Positions 7,486 through 14,895 of a stretch of DNA of 34,432 bases are shown in pieces (within the stretch, counting starts at the first letter, position 1; each line of letters begins with the position of its first letter). The stretch covers positions 1-34,432 of IMG/VR virus record IMGVR_UViG_3300046692_000298, one strand, 5' to 3'. The notes under the pieces were generated by a model. That model was given only the letters and a program-made list of their open reading frames with translations. It made no database searches and was not told the origin of the DNA. The translations under genes were made by a program, and so were the position numbers. Origin of the DNA: a virus.

Positions 7486-7599
7486 TTATTCGTTTCCGCT
7501 TCGTACACGCGCTCGCTCGCGCCAATCCATCAATTCAGTCAGGGACATGCCGTCCATCGCCTGTGGCGTCCAGTGGAACACCACGGCGATATCGGCCAT
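7486..7599 (-). CDS. E' extension (GpE'), read by -1 frameshift from E
   Basis: The frame encodes 37 aa from an internal ATG (MADIAVVFHWTPQAMDGMSL...ELMDWRER). This is the conserved E' segment of P2-like tail assembly chaperones, with its FHWxPxAMDxMSLxELMxWRE pattern. It overlaps the end of E in the -1 frame and stops with TAA just before the ATG of T. Expression is expected mainly as the fusion E+E', formed by slippage at 7659-7653 during translation of E: 90 residues of E plus 55 in the new frame, about 145 aa. Independent translation from 7599 is possible but no strong ribosome site precedes it. Confidence 0.85.
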   Translation of the reverse strand: MADIAVVFHWTPQAMDGMSLTELMDWRERARVRSGNE

Positions 7600-7607
7600 T
7601 GCGTTCT

Positions 7608-7922
7608 CTACGCGGTCGGGGAGTCCGTGGTCGCTTCCGTCTCCTTCGGCATGAAAAAAAGGTTGAAGATCCCGCCCAGTTGCAGCAGGTCGGCCGGGTC
7701 CAGGCGGTACACATCGGCCTCGGTCAGCATCGGCGTGGTGATACGCGGGAATACCTTAGCCATCGAGTCGATGTCCAGGTTCACGGTGTCGGTCAGCTTG
7801 GTGCCGCGCAGATCGCCGGCCACCGGGCGGCGCAGGGTCACTTCGGTGATGGTCTGGTTGCCGCGCTTCAGTGGCTCGGACAGGGTGTAGGTGTTGGATG
7901 CTGCGTTGTTGGTGGTGGTCAT
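7608..7922 (-). CDS. E: Tail assembly chaperone GpE
   Basis: This 104-aa protein matches the P2 GpE family: TYTLSEPLKRGNQTITEVTL and LRRPVAGDLRGTKLTD, then the Asp/Leu-rich end RLDPADLLQLGGIFNLFFMP. With its frameshifted form E+E' it is thought to coat the tape measure protein during tail-tube assembly; neither form is normally in the finished virion. The slippery site lies within codons for LFF near the C-terminus. It sits between the tube gene FII and the tape measure gene T, the conserved P2 order. A GC hairpin (7946-7965) separates it from FII and may reduce its transcription relative to the tube. Confidence 0.93.
   Translation of the reverse strand: MTTTNNAASNTYTLSEPLKRGNQTITEVTLRRPVAGDLRGTKLTDTVNLDIDSMAKVFPRITTPMLTEADVYRLDPADLLQLGGIFNLFFMPKETEATTDSPTA
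7653..7659 (-). promoter_or_regulatory. Slippery heptamer for programmed -1 frameshift (E to E')
   Basis: On the minus strand the codons AAC CTT TTT TTC place the heptamer T TTT TTC in the zero frame of E, matching the X-XXY-YYZ rule. The P2 E/E' site is known to be T TTT TTG. Slippage here enters the open frame that encodes the conserved E' segment and ends at 7486. The slip site lies in a run of seven T, which is conserved in type if not in every base. Confidence 0.85.
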
Positions 7923-7945
7923 GGCTTTGCTTTCTCAGTTGGTTG

Positions 7946-7965
7946 CCCCCGCCAGGCGGCGGGGG
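7946..7965 (-). other. GC-rich hairpin between FII and E (possible attenuator)
   Basis: Arms CCCCCGCC (7946-7953) and GGCGGGGG (7958-7965) are perfect complements around a 4-base loop. No T tract follows, so it is not a full intrinsic terminator. It lies between the stop of E's upstream neighbour FII and the start of E, where a partial block or an mRNA-stabilising hairpin would keep tube protein high and chaperone/tape measure low. Confidence 0.5.
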
Positions 7966-7983
7966 TGTTGTGGGGTTGGTGGG

Positions 7984-8493
7984 TTACAGGCCGATCGCGG
8001 TGCGGGCGTCCGCCAGCAGGTCGACGCCGTCTACCTTCTCGATCATGTTGATGACGTCGATTTCGATGATGTCCTCGCCGTTGATGGTCAGCTTGTAGTA
8101 GCTCAGCTCGGTCTTGACTTTGAACGGGGTGTCATCGCCTGGCTTCGCGTTGCCGAAATCGAACTCGCTGTGGCGGCCGCGAATGACCACTTCCACAGCG
8201 TCGTAGGTCTTGCTGCCTTCGGCCTGGTACGCGCCGGCGAAACGCATCTGTACGCCGTCGTGGGTCTGGATGCCCCATTGCTTCAGGACGGCATTCATCA
8301 GGCCGCCATAGGTGGCTTCCATCGACATGGCCTCCTGGCCATAGTCCAGTTTGATGGTGCCGTTCATGCCGCTGGCGCGGTAGTCTTCCATCTTGCGGGT
8401 CAGCTTCGGCAGGGTGATTTCCGTCACCATGCCTTGGAAGTTGTTACCGTCGTTGAATACGTTGAAATGCTTCAGCTTGGAAGGTAAGCCCAT
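7984..8493 (-). CDS. FII: Major tail tube protein GpFII
   Basis: This 169-aa protein matches the P2 FII tube family: MGLPSKLKHFNVFNDGNNF, EITLPKLTRKMEDYRASGMN and the G-x-L-D-Y-G-Q-E-A motif. It stacks as hexamers to form the inner tube of the contractile tail. The length is the family standard (about 170 aa). A strong ribosome site (AGGAG) precedes the ATG at 8493. It follows the sheath gene FI in the same operon, and a GC-rich hairpin follows its stop codon. Confidence 0.96.
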   Translation of the reverse strand: MGLPSKLKHFNVFNDGNNFQGMVTEITLPKLTRKMEDYRASGMNGTIKLDYGQEAMSMEATYGGLMNAVLKQWGIQTHDGVQMRFAGAYQAEGSKTYDAVEVVIRGRHSEFDFGNAKPGDDTPFKVKTELSYYKLTINGEDIIEIDVINMIEKVDGVDLLADARTAIGL

Positions 8494-8530
8494 GCTTTTT
8501 TCTCCTAGTTGTTGGGTGGTGGTGGGGGCG

Positions 8531-9709
8531 TTACGCTGCTGCAGCGACGTTCGCGGCGAAGTCGATCAGGTAGCGGTCGGTGATGCGCTGGCGCAGCTCC
8601 AGGTCTTCCAGCGGCGGTACCGGCGTGTAGTCGTAGTCGACGTACAGCTTGCCCGCCTTCAGGGTGTCCACGGTGTTGACCGTGTCGTCGTACCAGGCGC
8701 TGCCGTCGATGATGTAGCCGCCGGTCTTCATCGCCGACAGCTTGGCGTTGATGCCGTTGATGATGTCTTTCACCAGGGACGGATACAGGTCTTTGTCGAT
8801 GGCCCACAGGTGCGCCTCGGCCATCGTGTCGGCCAGGATTTGCGCGGTGCGGGTGTAGTTCTCGAAGGCGAACAGCGGGTCATCGGAACAGGTGCGGCTA
8901 CCCCAGAAACGATAGCCGTCCACGCATACCAGGGTGGTGACTTCCTTGCCGTTCAGGTAGCCGGCATCGGTGTCCGGGTCTTGCAAGTCCCAGAACACGT
9001 CCTTGGAAATGCCGGTCACGCCGTTGACGGCGACGTTGGACAGCGATTTATGCCAGCCCGTTTCCTGGTCGATCTTGGCGCGCAAGCCCAGGGCGTAGGC
9101 CACGGCCGGCACGGTGATTTCCGCCTTGGTGGTGGTGTCCAGGGCCAGGTAGTCCGGCCAGATCAGCATCAGCTCGCGGCCGGCGAACTGCGCGCGGTAC
9201 GCCGCCACGTCTTCCTTGGTGGCACAGCCCCAGGCGTAGGCATAGGCGAAGCCGCGCAGCTTTTGAGCGGTGATGACCAATTCGGCCGTCACGGCTTGCG
9301 TATCGAGGCCAGGAGCGCCGAGAATGCGCGGCTTGACCTGAAGGCGGCCTTGCGCCGCAAGCAGCGCCTTGAGGCCCGTATATTTGCCCTCGGGCGTCAC
9401 GGTGCCGATAACGTTGGCGGTGGTGTCGGCCGGGGTCGCGCCTTCGGATACGCGCACCACGACGGTTACGGGCTTGGTCTGCGCGCCGATGCCGACCAGC
9501 GCCTTGCGCAGCGTGCCTTTGATGCCGGCAGCGCCGATCGCGCTGATGACGTTGGTAATCAGCACCGGGGTGTTCAGCGGGAATACCGCCGGGTCCGCGT
9601 CGTCTGCGGTGCAGACCATGCCGATAATCGAGGATGACACGGTGCGAATCGGGCGCGTGCCTTGGTTGATCTCCGTAACGCGGATACCGTGGTGGTAGTC
9701 GTCTGCCAT
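8531..9709 (-). CDS. FI: Tail sheath protein GpFI
   Basis: This 392-aa protein matches P2 FI, the contractile sheath subunit. Family features include the start DYHHGIRVTEINQGTRPI, the AFAYAYAWGCAT-like region (RGFAYAYAWGCATKEDV), GTSKDVFWDLQDPDTD-type sequence and the C-terminal handshake region around LELRQRITDRYLIDF. The length equals that of P2 FI (about 396 aa). I chose the ATG at 9709, which gives the conserved MADDYHHGI start and has AGGAG ten bases upstream; an open frame continues upstream without similarity. It is the first gene of the FI-FII-E-T-U-D operon. Confidence 0.97.
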   Translation of the reverse strand: MADDYHHGIRVTEINQGTRPIRTVSSSIIGMVCTADDADPAVFPLNTPVLITNVISAIGAAGIKGTLRKALVGIGAQTKPVTVVVRVSEGATPADTTANVIGTVTPEGKYTGLKALLAAQGRLQVKPRILGAPGLDTQAVTAELVITAQKLRGFAYAYAWGCATKEDVAAYRAQFAGRELMLIWPDYLALDTTTKAEITVPAVAYALGLRAKIDQETGWHKSLSNVAVNGVTGISKDVFWDLQDPDTDAGYLNGKEVTTLVCVDGYRFWGSRTCSDDPLFAFENYTRTAQILADTMAEAHLWAIDKDLYPSLVKDIINGINAKLSAMKTGGYIIDGSAWYDDTVNTVDTLKAGKLYVDYDYTPVPPLEDLELRQRITDRYLIDFAANVAAAA

Positions 9710-9740
9710 AAAAAAAATGCTCCTGATGGGTGATGAAAAA

Positions 9741-9760
9741 AACGTGATCGCGGCGCGATC
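9741..9760 (-). terminator. Hairpin plus T-run just upstream of FI
   Basis: Arms GATCGCG (9746-9752) and CGCGATC (9754-9760) are perfect complements around one base, and on the minus strand the stem is followed by ACG and seven T residues. It resembles a small rho-independent terminator stopping transcripts from the upstream accessory block before the FI gene. The hairpin loop is very tight, so the effective stem is shorter. Confidence 0.5.
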
Positions 9761-9852
9761 GCGGCTGTGTGTGCTGACAGTGGCGACAGCTTGCCCCGCG
9801 CGCGTGCGGAGCGCATCAAGTGGCGGACGTGGTGGCGGTGAGTACAAACGAC

Positions 9853-9887
9853 TCGGCCGGCAATCCCGTTTCCAGGTTGCCGGCCGA
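9853..9887 (-). terminator. Inverted repeat after the adhesin operon
   Basis: Arms TCGGCCGGCAA (9853-9863) and TTGCCGGCCGA (9877-9887) are perfect 11-bp complements with a 13-base loop. The element starts 18 bp past the stop codon of the 143-aa gene at 9905. There is only a weak T-rich tail on the minus strand (GTCGTTTGT). It probably ends the V-to-adhesin transcript, together with the second hairpin at 9746-9760. Confidence 0.65.
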
Positions 9888-9904
9888 TGGTGGGGCGGGG
9901 TGGT

Positions 9905-10336
9905 TTAGTAGGTACGGATATACAGGTCGCGCGGCATGATGCGCCAGGCGTCGGTGCGGAACAAGGGCGTTCCACCGGTCCTGAAGGACCACGTTACCAG
10001 CTCGGAACAGAAATCCGCCGAGTCCCGCTGCAGGTCGATGTGCAGCAGCAGCGCCAGGACGCCGAACCAGTCATACGGCCGGCCGATGCGCGAGCGCGCG
10101 GCCGCGATCACGGCCGCCGGATCGTCGGCCGGCACGTCGATGACTTCCCACTTGCTCGCGGCCGCCTTGAATTCGGCCAGGCTGCGCACCGACACGCCCT
10201 TGAACATGGCGGCTTCGATGACTTCCCCGCCGTCGATGATGCCGCAATGGGACCAGTCGGACCACATGAACGTGCGCAGCGCCAGGCTGCCGAGCTGCGC
10301 GCGGCGGCTGAAGATCACTTTCACGGTGCCGCTCAT
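9905..10336 (-). CDS. Papain-like (NlpC/P60-related, YiiX-type) tail-operon protein, 143 aa
   Basis: The arrangement of likely catalytic residues is that of permuted papain-like enzymes: His30 in DWSHCGI, Glu41 in EVIEAA and Cys110 in ADFCSELV, with a helical segment RSRIGRPYDW before the Cys. Such enzymes cleave amide or ester bonds; substrates range from peptidoglycan peptides to lipids. It is the last gene of the tail-fibre block, coupled by ATGA to the gene before it, so it may process host surface polymers or a fibre component. It has no signal peptide. Family assignment is from motif pattern; the substrate is unknown. The start at 10336 is supported by the overlap. Confidence 0.75.
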   Translation of the reverse strand: MSGTVKVIFSRRAQLGSLALRTFMWSDWSHCGIIDGGEVIEAAMFKGVSVRSLAEFKAAASKWEVIDVPADDPAAVIAAARSRIGRPYDWFGVLALLLHIDLQRDSADFCSELVTWSFRTGGTPLFRTDAWRIMPRDLYIRTY

Positions 10337-10809
10337 ACGCCGTCCCCGTCCAGGCGCTCGATGTCGCGGATAGGCGCGTCCAGGATTTCCGCCACGCGTC
10401 CGGCTGCAATCAGGCCGTTGGCTTCGATCAGCTTCACGCCGTTGCGCGTCTCCAGGCGGCCCAGCTCGATGTAGCGCGCGGCGTTCACCTTGGCGATGAA
10501 GTATTTCAGCGTCGGCACGTTGGCGGTGCCGGCGTCGATGGCGATCCACTCGTCCATCGTGAAACGGTTGATGAAGGCCAGGCGCGTGATGCGGTCGTCT
10601 ACTACCACGGGCTGCGGCGTATCCACCGGCGGCGGCGGGCAGATAGTCCACACGCCCTGGTCGTTGATCGTGCTGCCCACGGTCACGTTTTCCGCGACTG
10701 GTTCAAACAGCGCGGCCACTTCGGGGTGCATGCAGTCGGCCAGCGTGAAGCCATCCGGCGCGCGGAAAACCTCGCGGACCGCTTTGTTTTCGATGCGTGC
10801 GTAGTTCAT
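10333..10809 (-). CDS. Putative tail-fibre-associated protein, 158 aa
   Basis: The N-terminal 55 residues (MNYARIENKAVREVFRAPDG, then HPEVAALFEPVAENVTVGS) resemble short domains found in small phage tail proteins that begin with the pattern YARIENG and carry a hydrophobic WxVPxxVxxG-like strand. A Pro-rich linker (CPPPPVDTPQP) follows. The second half is helical (RLAFINRFTMDEWIAIDAG, then IAAGRVAEILDAPI). It is coupled by ATGA to both neighbours in the adhesin block between H and FI. A structural or assembly role at the tail tip is inferred from position. The start at 10809 fits the overlap. Confidence 0.65.
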   Translation of the reverse strand: MNYARIENKAVREVFRAPDGFTLADCMHPEVAALFEPVAENVTVGSTINDQGVWTICPPPPVDTPQPVVVDDRITRLAFINRFTMDEWIAIDAGTANVPTLKYFIAKVNAARYIELGRLETRNGVKLIEANGLIAAGRVAEILDAPIRDIERLDGDGV

Positions 10810-11000
10810 TTTTCTTCGTTCTCCTTCGGTTGAAATTGCCCACACCAGCCCTGGGCTGTCATGGGCGGGAAAGCTGCGAACACATGGCCGGCCGGGGCCA
10901 GCAGCGCCGCCGGCGGCCGCTCGCGGCATAGGCCTTGCTCCTGGTCGTCAGTGGAAGCCAGGAAGAAGCGGCAAGCGCCGCAGGTCTGCTCCTTTACCAT
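10806..11000 (-). CDS. Small Cys-rich protein with CxxCRFF motif, 64 aa
   Basis: This 64-aa protein has four cysteines in the pattern CGACRFF (C7, C10), GLCRERPPA (C25) and GWCGQF (C53), a compact arrangement likely to bind zinc or an Fe-S cluster. Similar short proteins occur beside phage tail-fibre genes, but no function is known to me. Its start at 11000 overlaps the stop of the glycine-rich gene by a few bases, and its stop overlaps the next gene's start as ATGA, so it is translationally tied into the block. Confidence 0.65.
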   Translation of the reverse strand: MVKEQTCGACRFFLASTDDQEQGLCRERPPAALLAPAGHVFAAFPPMTAQGWCGQFQPKENEEK

Positions 11001-12061
11001 TCCACCACCGCCATTCCTGGGCCGCCGGCACGGCCGGAAGCGCCGCCGCCGTTGACGCCGGCATTCGCGCCGCCGCCAGCGCCTACGCCGCCGTTTCCTC
11101 CTGTCGAACCGTTCGACGCCAGGGACGCGCCGCCGCCGCCGTAGGTGCCGCCGTCGCCGCCGCCGACTGTGGTTGCGCCATAGGTAGCGCCGCCGCCCGA
11201 TCCGGTGCCGCCCGGCTGGCCTACTTGTCCGTTGGCGTTGCCGCCGCCACCGCCGCCGCTGAAGCCGTCGCCAGGGAAGCGGAAAGGCGTGGCGGTAGGG
11301 TTGACGGTGCCTGGTTGGTTGGAGCCAGCGGAAGTACCCAGCAAGTCGTAGCCGCCTCCGGTCGTGCCCTGTATCGAGGAACTGGCTACGCCAGCGCCGC
11401 CGGTGGCGTAGCCGCCGGCATCGGCCGCCACGTAAAAGCCGGCGCTCGGACTGGTGACGCTGCCGCCGCCGGTCGCGCATTGCGTAACGGCGTAGGTGAT
11501 GCTTCCCGATGCGCCGCCGTCGCCATAGGGCGAGCCGGCCGCGCCGCCGCCGGTGGCGTAGCCCGCCGCGTTGGTCGTTGTGATCGAGCCGGAGTTGCCG
11601 CCCTTGGCGTTGATGATGTTGCCGCCGCTGCCCTGGCCGCCTATGGCTCCATTCAACGGGATGCCAGGGGCGGCGCTTGTACCGCCAGCGCCGCCGGTGG
11701 CCGACAGGAGCGCGCCGAACGACGTACTACCGCCAGCACCGGCCGCTTGGCCGTCGCCGGCGCGCACGCCGCCGCGCCCCACGGTCACGGCGTAGGTTTG
11801 GCCGGCCGCAACGGCGTACACGCCCATAGCGAAGCCGCCGCCAGCGCCGCCCACAGCGCGCGCACTGGCACCATTGATGGATGCGCCAGCGCCGCCGCCG
11901 CCCAGCACGCGAACCCGGATCGAGGTGACGCCAGCCGGAACCGTGAAAGTGCCATCGGAGCCGAAGACGCGGAACTTGCCGCTACCGAATACATCCAGCC
12001 CGTTGGCGTTCGTGAGCTGTACGATTTGCTTGGTGTTACCGCTTGATAAAGAACGTCCCAT
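10994..12061 (-). CDS. Glycine-rich tail-fibre/adhesin protein, 355 aa
   Basis: After a short N-terminal part (residues 1-40), the segment GTFTVPAGVTSIRVRVLGGG opens a glycine-rich domain of the type common in phage receptor-binding proteins. The rest is dominated by Gly, Ala, Ser and Asn in runs such as GGGGAGAS and GGGGGNANG, with few charged residues and small aromatic clusters. Gly-rich tracts of this kind form polyglycine-II bundles in phage adhesins (as in the S16 gp38 tip). It lies downstream of the short fibre gene H, in the place of the P2 fibre chaperone G. I infer that it is the host-range determinant or tip adhesin. Confidence 0.75.
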   Translation of the reverse strand: MGRSLSSGNTKQIVQLTNANGLDVFGSGKFRVFGSDGTFTVPAGVTSIRVRVLGGGGAGASINGASARAVGGAGGGFAMGVYAVAAGQTYAVTVGRGGVRAGDGQAAGAGGSTSFGALLSATGGAGGTSAAPGIPLNGAIGGQGSGGNIINAKGGNSGSITTTNAAGYATGGGAAGSPYGDGGASGSITYAVTQCATGGGSVTSPSAGFYVAADAGGYATGGAGVASSSIQGTTGGGYDLLGTSAGSNQPGTVNPTATPFRFPGDGFSGGGGGGNANGQVGQPGGTGSGGGATYGATTVGGGDGGTYGGGGASLASNGSTGGNGGVGAGGGANAGVNGGGASGRAGGPGMAVVEW

Positions 12062-12072
12062 TTCCTACCTTT

Positions 12073-12402
12073 CTATTGCTTCTCAAAACCGTAAATCGAG
12101 ATATCCACGCCGGCGGTGTCGCTCTGCGCGAAGACGCTGCGGCCGGCCGACATCGCCAGGCCGGTGCGCTCCAGCACTTCGTTGGGCTGGATGACGGTGT
12201 CGTATTCCCAATACAGCGTGCCGGCGGTGGCCGTGGTCGCCCCAGGGCCATGCGCCAGGCGCACGCGAACCGGGCCTGTGGTCTTATTGCAAAACGAAAC
12301 CGTGAAGGCCACGGCGACGGCCGGCGCTGCGCACGAATAGGGCTTTGCTTCCTGCCCAGCGAGGAGCGCTTGCCCGCCTAAAGTTCCACTCAAAATTGCC
12401 AT
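12073..12402 (-). CDS. Hypothetical tail-fibre-region protein, 109 aa
   Basis: This is a predicted beta-rich protein: alternating hydrophobic strands (AVAVAFTVSFCNKTTGPVRV, then LYWEYDTVIQPNEVLERTG and RSVFAQSDTAGVDISIYGFE). The pattern resembles small beta-sandwich accessory proteins encoded beside phage fibres. There is no signal peptide and no catalytic motif. It lies between H and the glycine-rich protein with short gaps on both sides (18 and 11 bp). A role as fibre cap, adaptor or assembly factor is an inference from position. Confidence 0.65.
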   Translation of the reverse strand: MAILSGTLGGQALLAGQEAKPYSCAAPAVAVAFTVSFCNKTTGPVRVRLAHGPGATTATAGTLYWEYDTVIQPNEVLERTGLAMSAGRSVFAQSDTAGVDISIYGFEKQ

Positions 12403-12420
12403 TGCTTTTTTCTCTCCTGG

Positions 12421-13113
12421 TTACATGCCGGCGGCATAGAAATACTGTTCGGCCCAATTGCCGGCGGCGCGCGCGGCGTTCAGGTATTGCGGGTGCGGGT
12501 CTGCTGCGGCGACGTGCGCGGACAGGCGCGCGGCGTCCTGGTTGATGGCGTCGGCGGCCAGGCCGATCGAGTCGTAGAAGGCGTCGGCCTCGGCCTTGGT
12601 GAGATAGATCGGGTGCGGGTCGGCCTCGGCCTTGTGCGCGGCGATCGCGTCGGCTACCGTCTGCGCCGTCGCGTAGGCCGCCTGGCTGATGGACAAATTG
12701 ATGGCGGCGGCATTGGCATAGGCGAAGTAGAAGCGCACGATCATGGCGCGGCCGCTGCCGTCCGCCGTCACGGTCTTTTCCACGGCCGGGTAGTTGCTGA
12801 CGCCCATCACCGTGCCTGGCACGCTGCCGCCGATCAGGGCCAGCTCGCGCGCGGTCCAGCCGCCCACGTCCTCCGGTACCGCCGCCTCGGCTATGAACCA
12901 GTTGGCGTGGTCCGGGTGCGGCTTGATGCTGCTGATGGCGGCGCGGTACACCTTGCGCACCAGGCCGACGGTGTTGTCGTTCGGCGTGACGAATGCGCCG
13001 CCGCCGTCTCCGATGTCGATGTGGGTAAAGTTGACGGCCTGGTGTGCGATCACGGCGGCGGCCAGGTCAGCCAGGCCGGCTGCAGTAAGTTGCGAGAAAT
13101 ATTTTGCGGTCAT
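12421..13113 (-). CDS. H: Short tail fibre protein GpH-like
   Basis: The N-terminal about 150 residues carry the P2-type fibre base domain (DUF3751): KYFSQLTAAGLADLAAAVIA, NFTHIDIGDGGG, VGGWTARELALIGGS and the RFYFAYANAAAINLSISQAA stretch. The C-terminal 80 residues contain two short repeats around ADPHPIYLTKAEAD and ADPHPQYLNAARAA, a motif common in fibre shafts. At 230 aa it is much shorter than P2 H (over 600 aa), so it probably serves as an anchor to which the following small proteins attach. The ATG at 13113 overlaps the stop of I (ATGA); an upstream in-frame extension is not needed. Confidence 0.88.
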   Translation of the reverse strand: MTAKYFSQLTAAGLADLAAAVIAHQAVNFTHIDIGDGGGAFVTPNDNTVGLVRKVYRAAISSIKPHPDHANWFIAEAAVPEDVGGWTARELALIGGSVPGTVMGVSNYPAVEKTVTADGSGRAMIVRFYFAYANAAAINLSISQAAYATAQTVADAIAAHKAEADPHPIYLTKAEADAFYDSIGLAADAINQDAARLSAHVAAADPHPQYLNAARAAGNWAEQYFYAAGM

Positions 13114-13655
13114 GGTTTTGGATAAACGCTGGTGATGATTACGTCCTGTACGGCGAGGCCGATGTTCAGGACCGGGCGGCTTGTCGCCATGAATCGAACG
13201 GTGAAATGGGAACGGACAGGCTTGACGGCCGATACCTGGCGCTCGATCGAGGCGGTAAAGCTGTCCGTCAGGTCCATGTATTCGGTGTCCACGTCGATAC
13301 GGAACGTGTGCGGCGTGGCCGGCGGCTGTTCTTGCCACCACTCCACGATGTCGGCCGACACGCCCAGCGCATCGAGCGCGGCCTCCACCGAACCCACGGT
13401 GCCTTTTTGCTTGTGGACCTGGTAGGCGGATTTGATGACGGCGCGCTTTTGGGCTTCGGTCCAGGCGTCGTCCCAGGCGTCAACACGCACGGCCCAGGCC
13501 AGCCAGGGCAGCGCCTTGAGGGGGCAGGTATCCGGGTTCCACAAGTCGCGCAAAGGCGCGGGCAGATCGCCCAAGGCGCTGCCCACGGCGGCCGCGTTGC
13601 GCTCCAATACCGTCGCGTTTGGGGGCAGGAGGTTACGCGCCATTGACGCCGCCAT
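13110..13655 (-). CDS. I: Baseplate / tail protein GpI
   Basis: This 181-aa protein matches P2 GpI: the start NLLPPNATVLERNAAAVGSAL, then DLWNPDTCPLKALPWLAWAV and the segment VIKSAYQVHKQKGTVGSVEAAL. It is a baseplate component that links J and the fibre. The gene overlaps the end of J by 23 bp and is coupled to H by ATGA, as in the P2 order V-W-J-I-H. Confidence 0.95.
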   Translation of the reverse strand: MAASMARNLLPPNATVLERNAAAVGSALGDLPAPLRDLWNPDTCPLKALPWLAWAVRVDAWDDAWTEAQKRAVIKSAYQVHKQKGTVGSVEAALDALGVSADIVEWWQEQPPATPHTFRIDVDTEYMDLTDSFTASIERQVSAVKPVRSHFTVRFMATSRPVLNIGLAVQDVIITSVYPKP

Positions 13656-14541
13656 AAATCAGTTCCACGCTGGTGCAGTACGAGGCCTGGCCCTGGGCGA
13701 TGACCAGGTCGGCCGCCGGCAGCGCCAGGGCCACGCGCTGGATACCAGCGGCGGTCAGCGCCGCATAGATGCTGGACAGGACCGGCGGCACGCCCAGGCG
13801 GTGGCACGCTTCGATGTAGGCGTCGAGCTGCTTACGCGCCTCGGCCATGACCACGGACGCATCGGGGCCGGGGAAGGTGTACAGCGTGGCTTTCACCTGG
13901 TACGGCACGATGACGGCGGTTTGCACCACTACCTTATCGGTGAGCGGCCGCACGTACTTGCCGCTCAGCGACGCCGCCACAGCCGCCAGGAGGTCCGGGG
14001 CGGCCACGCCGTCGCCTTCGCGCGACAGGACCGTGACCACTACCGTTGCCGGCTCGGGGCTGCTCACGGACGCATCCAGGACGCGCGGGTCAGCTTTGAG
14101 CGTGAGGGACTTGTAGGAACCTTCGGGACCGGCCACAGAGAGGCTTTCCGGCGCGAGCTGGACGCGGTAGCGTAAATCCTTGTCGGACTCCATCACGGCG
14201 TCGACGCCGTTCTCCGGGTCGGCCGGGGTCAGCGTCAGGCGCTCCACGTCCGCGTTCGCGGCGAGCTGGTCCAGGTCGGTGCCGGTGGCGTAGGCCAGCA
14301 TGACGGCGCGCGCGGCGTCGTTGATCCGCTGCCGCAGCAGGATTTCGCGGAAGGCGTTTTCTTGCAGGAGGCGGGCCAGCGGCTCGGACTCCAGCTCCAG
14401 GGTGGCCGCAATCTCGGCTTGCTGTTCGGCCGGCCACAGCGCGATCATGGCCGCCTTGCGCTGCGCGTAGATCGCTTCAAAGTCGATCGCCTCCACCACG
14501 GCGGGCGCGGGCAGGAGGGTGAGGTCAATAGGGCTGCTCAT
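13633..14541 (-). CDS. J: Baseplate protein GpJ
   Basis: This 302-aa protein matches P2 GpJ, the gp6-like baseplate wedge protein. Characteristic parts are IDLTLLPAPAVVEAIDFEAI, LARLLQENAFREILLRQRIN and AARAVMLAYATGTDLDQLAA. The length is that of the family (about 300 aa). It lies 9 bp after W and overlaps I, so it is translated as part of the V-W-J-I-H unit. Confidence 0.96.
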   Translation of the reverse strand: MSSPIDLTLLPAPAVVEAIDFEAIYAQRKAAMIALWPAEQQAEIAATLELESEPLARLLQENAFREILLRQRINDAARAVMLAYATGTDLDQLAANADVERLTLTPADPENGVDAVMESDKDLRYRVQLAPESLSVAGPEGSYKSLTLKADPRVLDASVSSPEPATVVVTVLSREGDGVAAPDLLAAVAASLSGKYVRPLTDKVVVQTAVIVPYQVKATLYTFPGPDASVVMAEARKQLDAYIEACHRLGVPPVLSSIYAALTAAGIQRVALALPAADLVIAQGQASYCTSVELIYGGVNGA

Positions 14542-14550
14542 GTCTTACCT

Positions 14551-14895
14551 TCAGGATTTCACCGGCACGCTGGTCTTGACCAGCTCGCCGGAAATGTTGG
14601 TGATGCCTTCGATTTCCAGCACCTGGCCACCGTCGATGTCGGGCGAGCCGGACAGCGTTACGCGGGTGAGCTTTAGCCGGCCTTCCCACTTCATCAACGC
14701 CGTGGCGACGGCCGCATACAGGCGCACGCGGGTGGCCGCGTTGTTGGGGGCGTCGATCAGGGAGAACAGCGGGGAACCAAAGGGCCGGCGCGCTGTGCAG
14801 GTGCCAAGCGGCGTGGTCAGGATTTTCCCGATCGACTGGTAGAGGTGCGGCAGGCCTTCGATGGCGCGGCCGGTCTTTGCGTTCATGCCGATCAT
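14551..14895 (-). CDS. W: Baseplate protein GpW (gp25-like)
   Basis: This 114-aa protein belongs to the gp25/W family of lysozyme-fold baseplate wedge proteins: GMNAKTGRAIEGLPHLYQSI, then ILTTPLGTCTARRPFGSPLF and the C-terminal half ending VKTSVPVKS. The RR-x-FGS motif is typical. Two starts are possible, 14895 and 14886; the first overlaps the stop of V as ATGA and is preferred. Confidence 0.95.
   Translation of the reverse strand: MIGMNAKTGRAIEGLPHLYQSIGKILTTPLGTCTARRPFGSPLFSLIDAPNNAATRVRLYAAVATALMKWEGRLKLTRVTLSGSPDIDGGQVLEIEGITNISGELVKTSVPVKS

Noticed and set aside
8393-9637. 414-aa plus-strand open frame
   Set aside because: It lies opposite the sheath gene FI, whose similarity to P2 is strong; its composition is that of a shadow frame.
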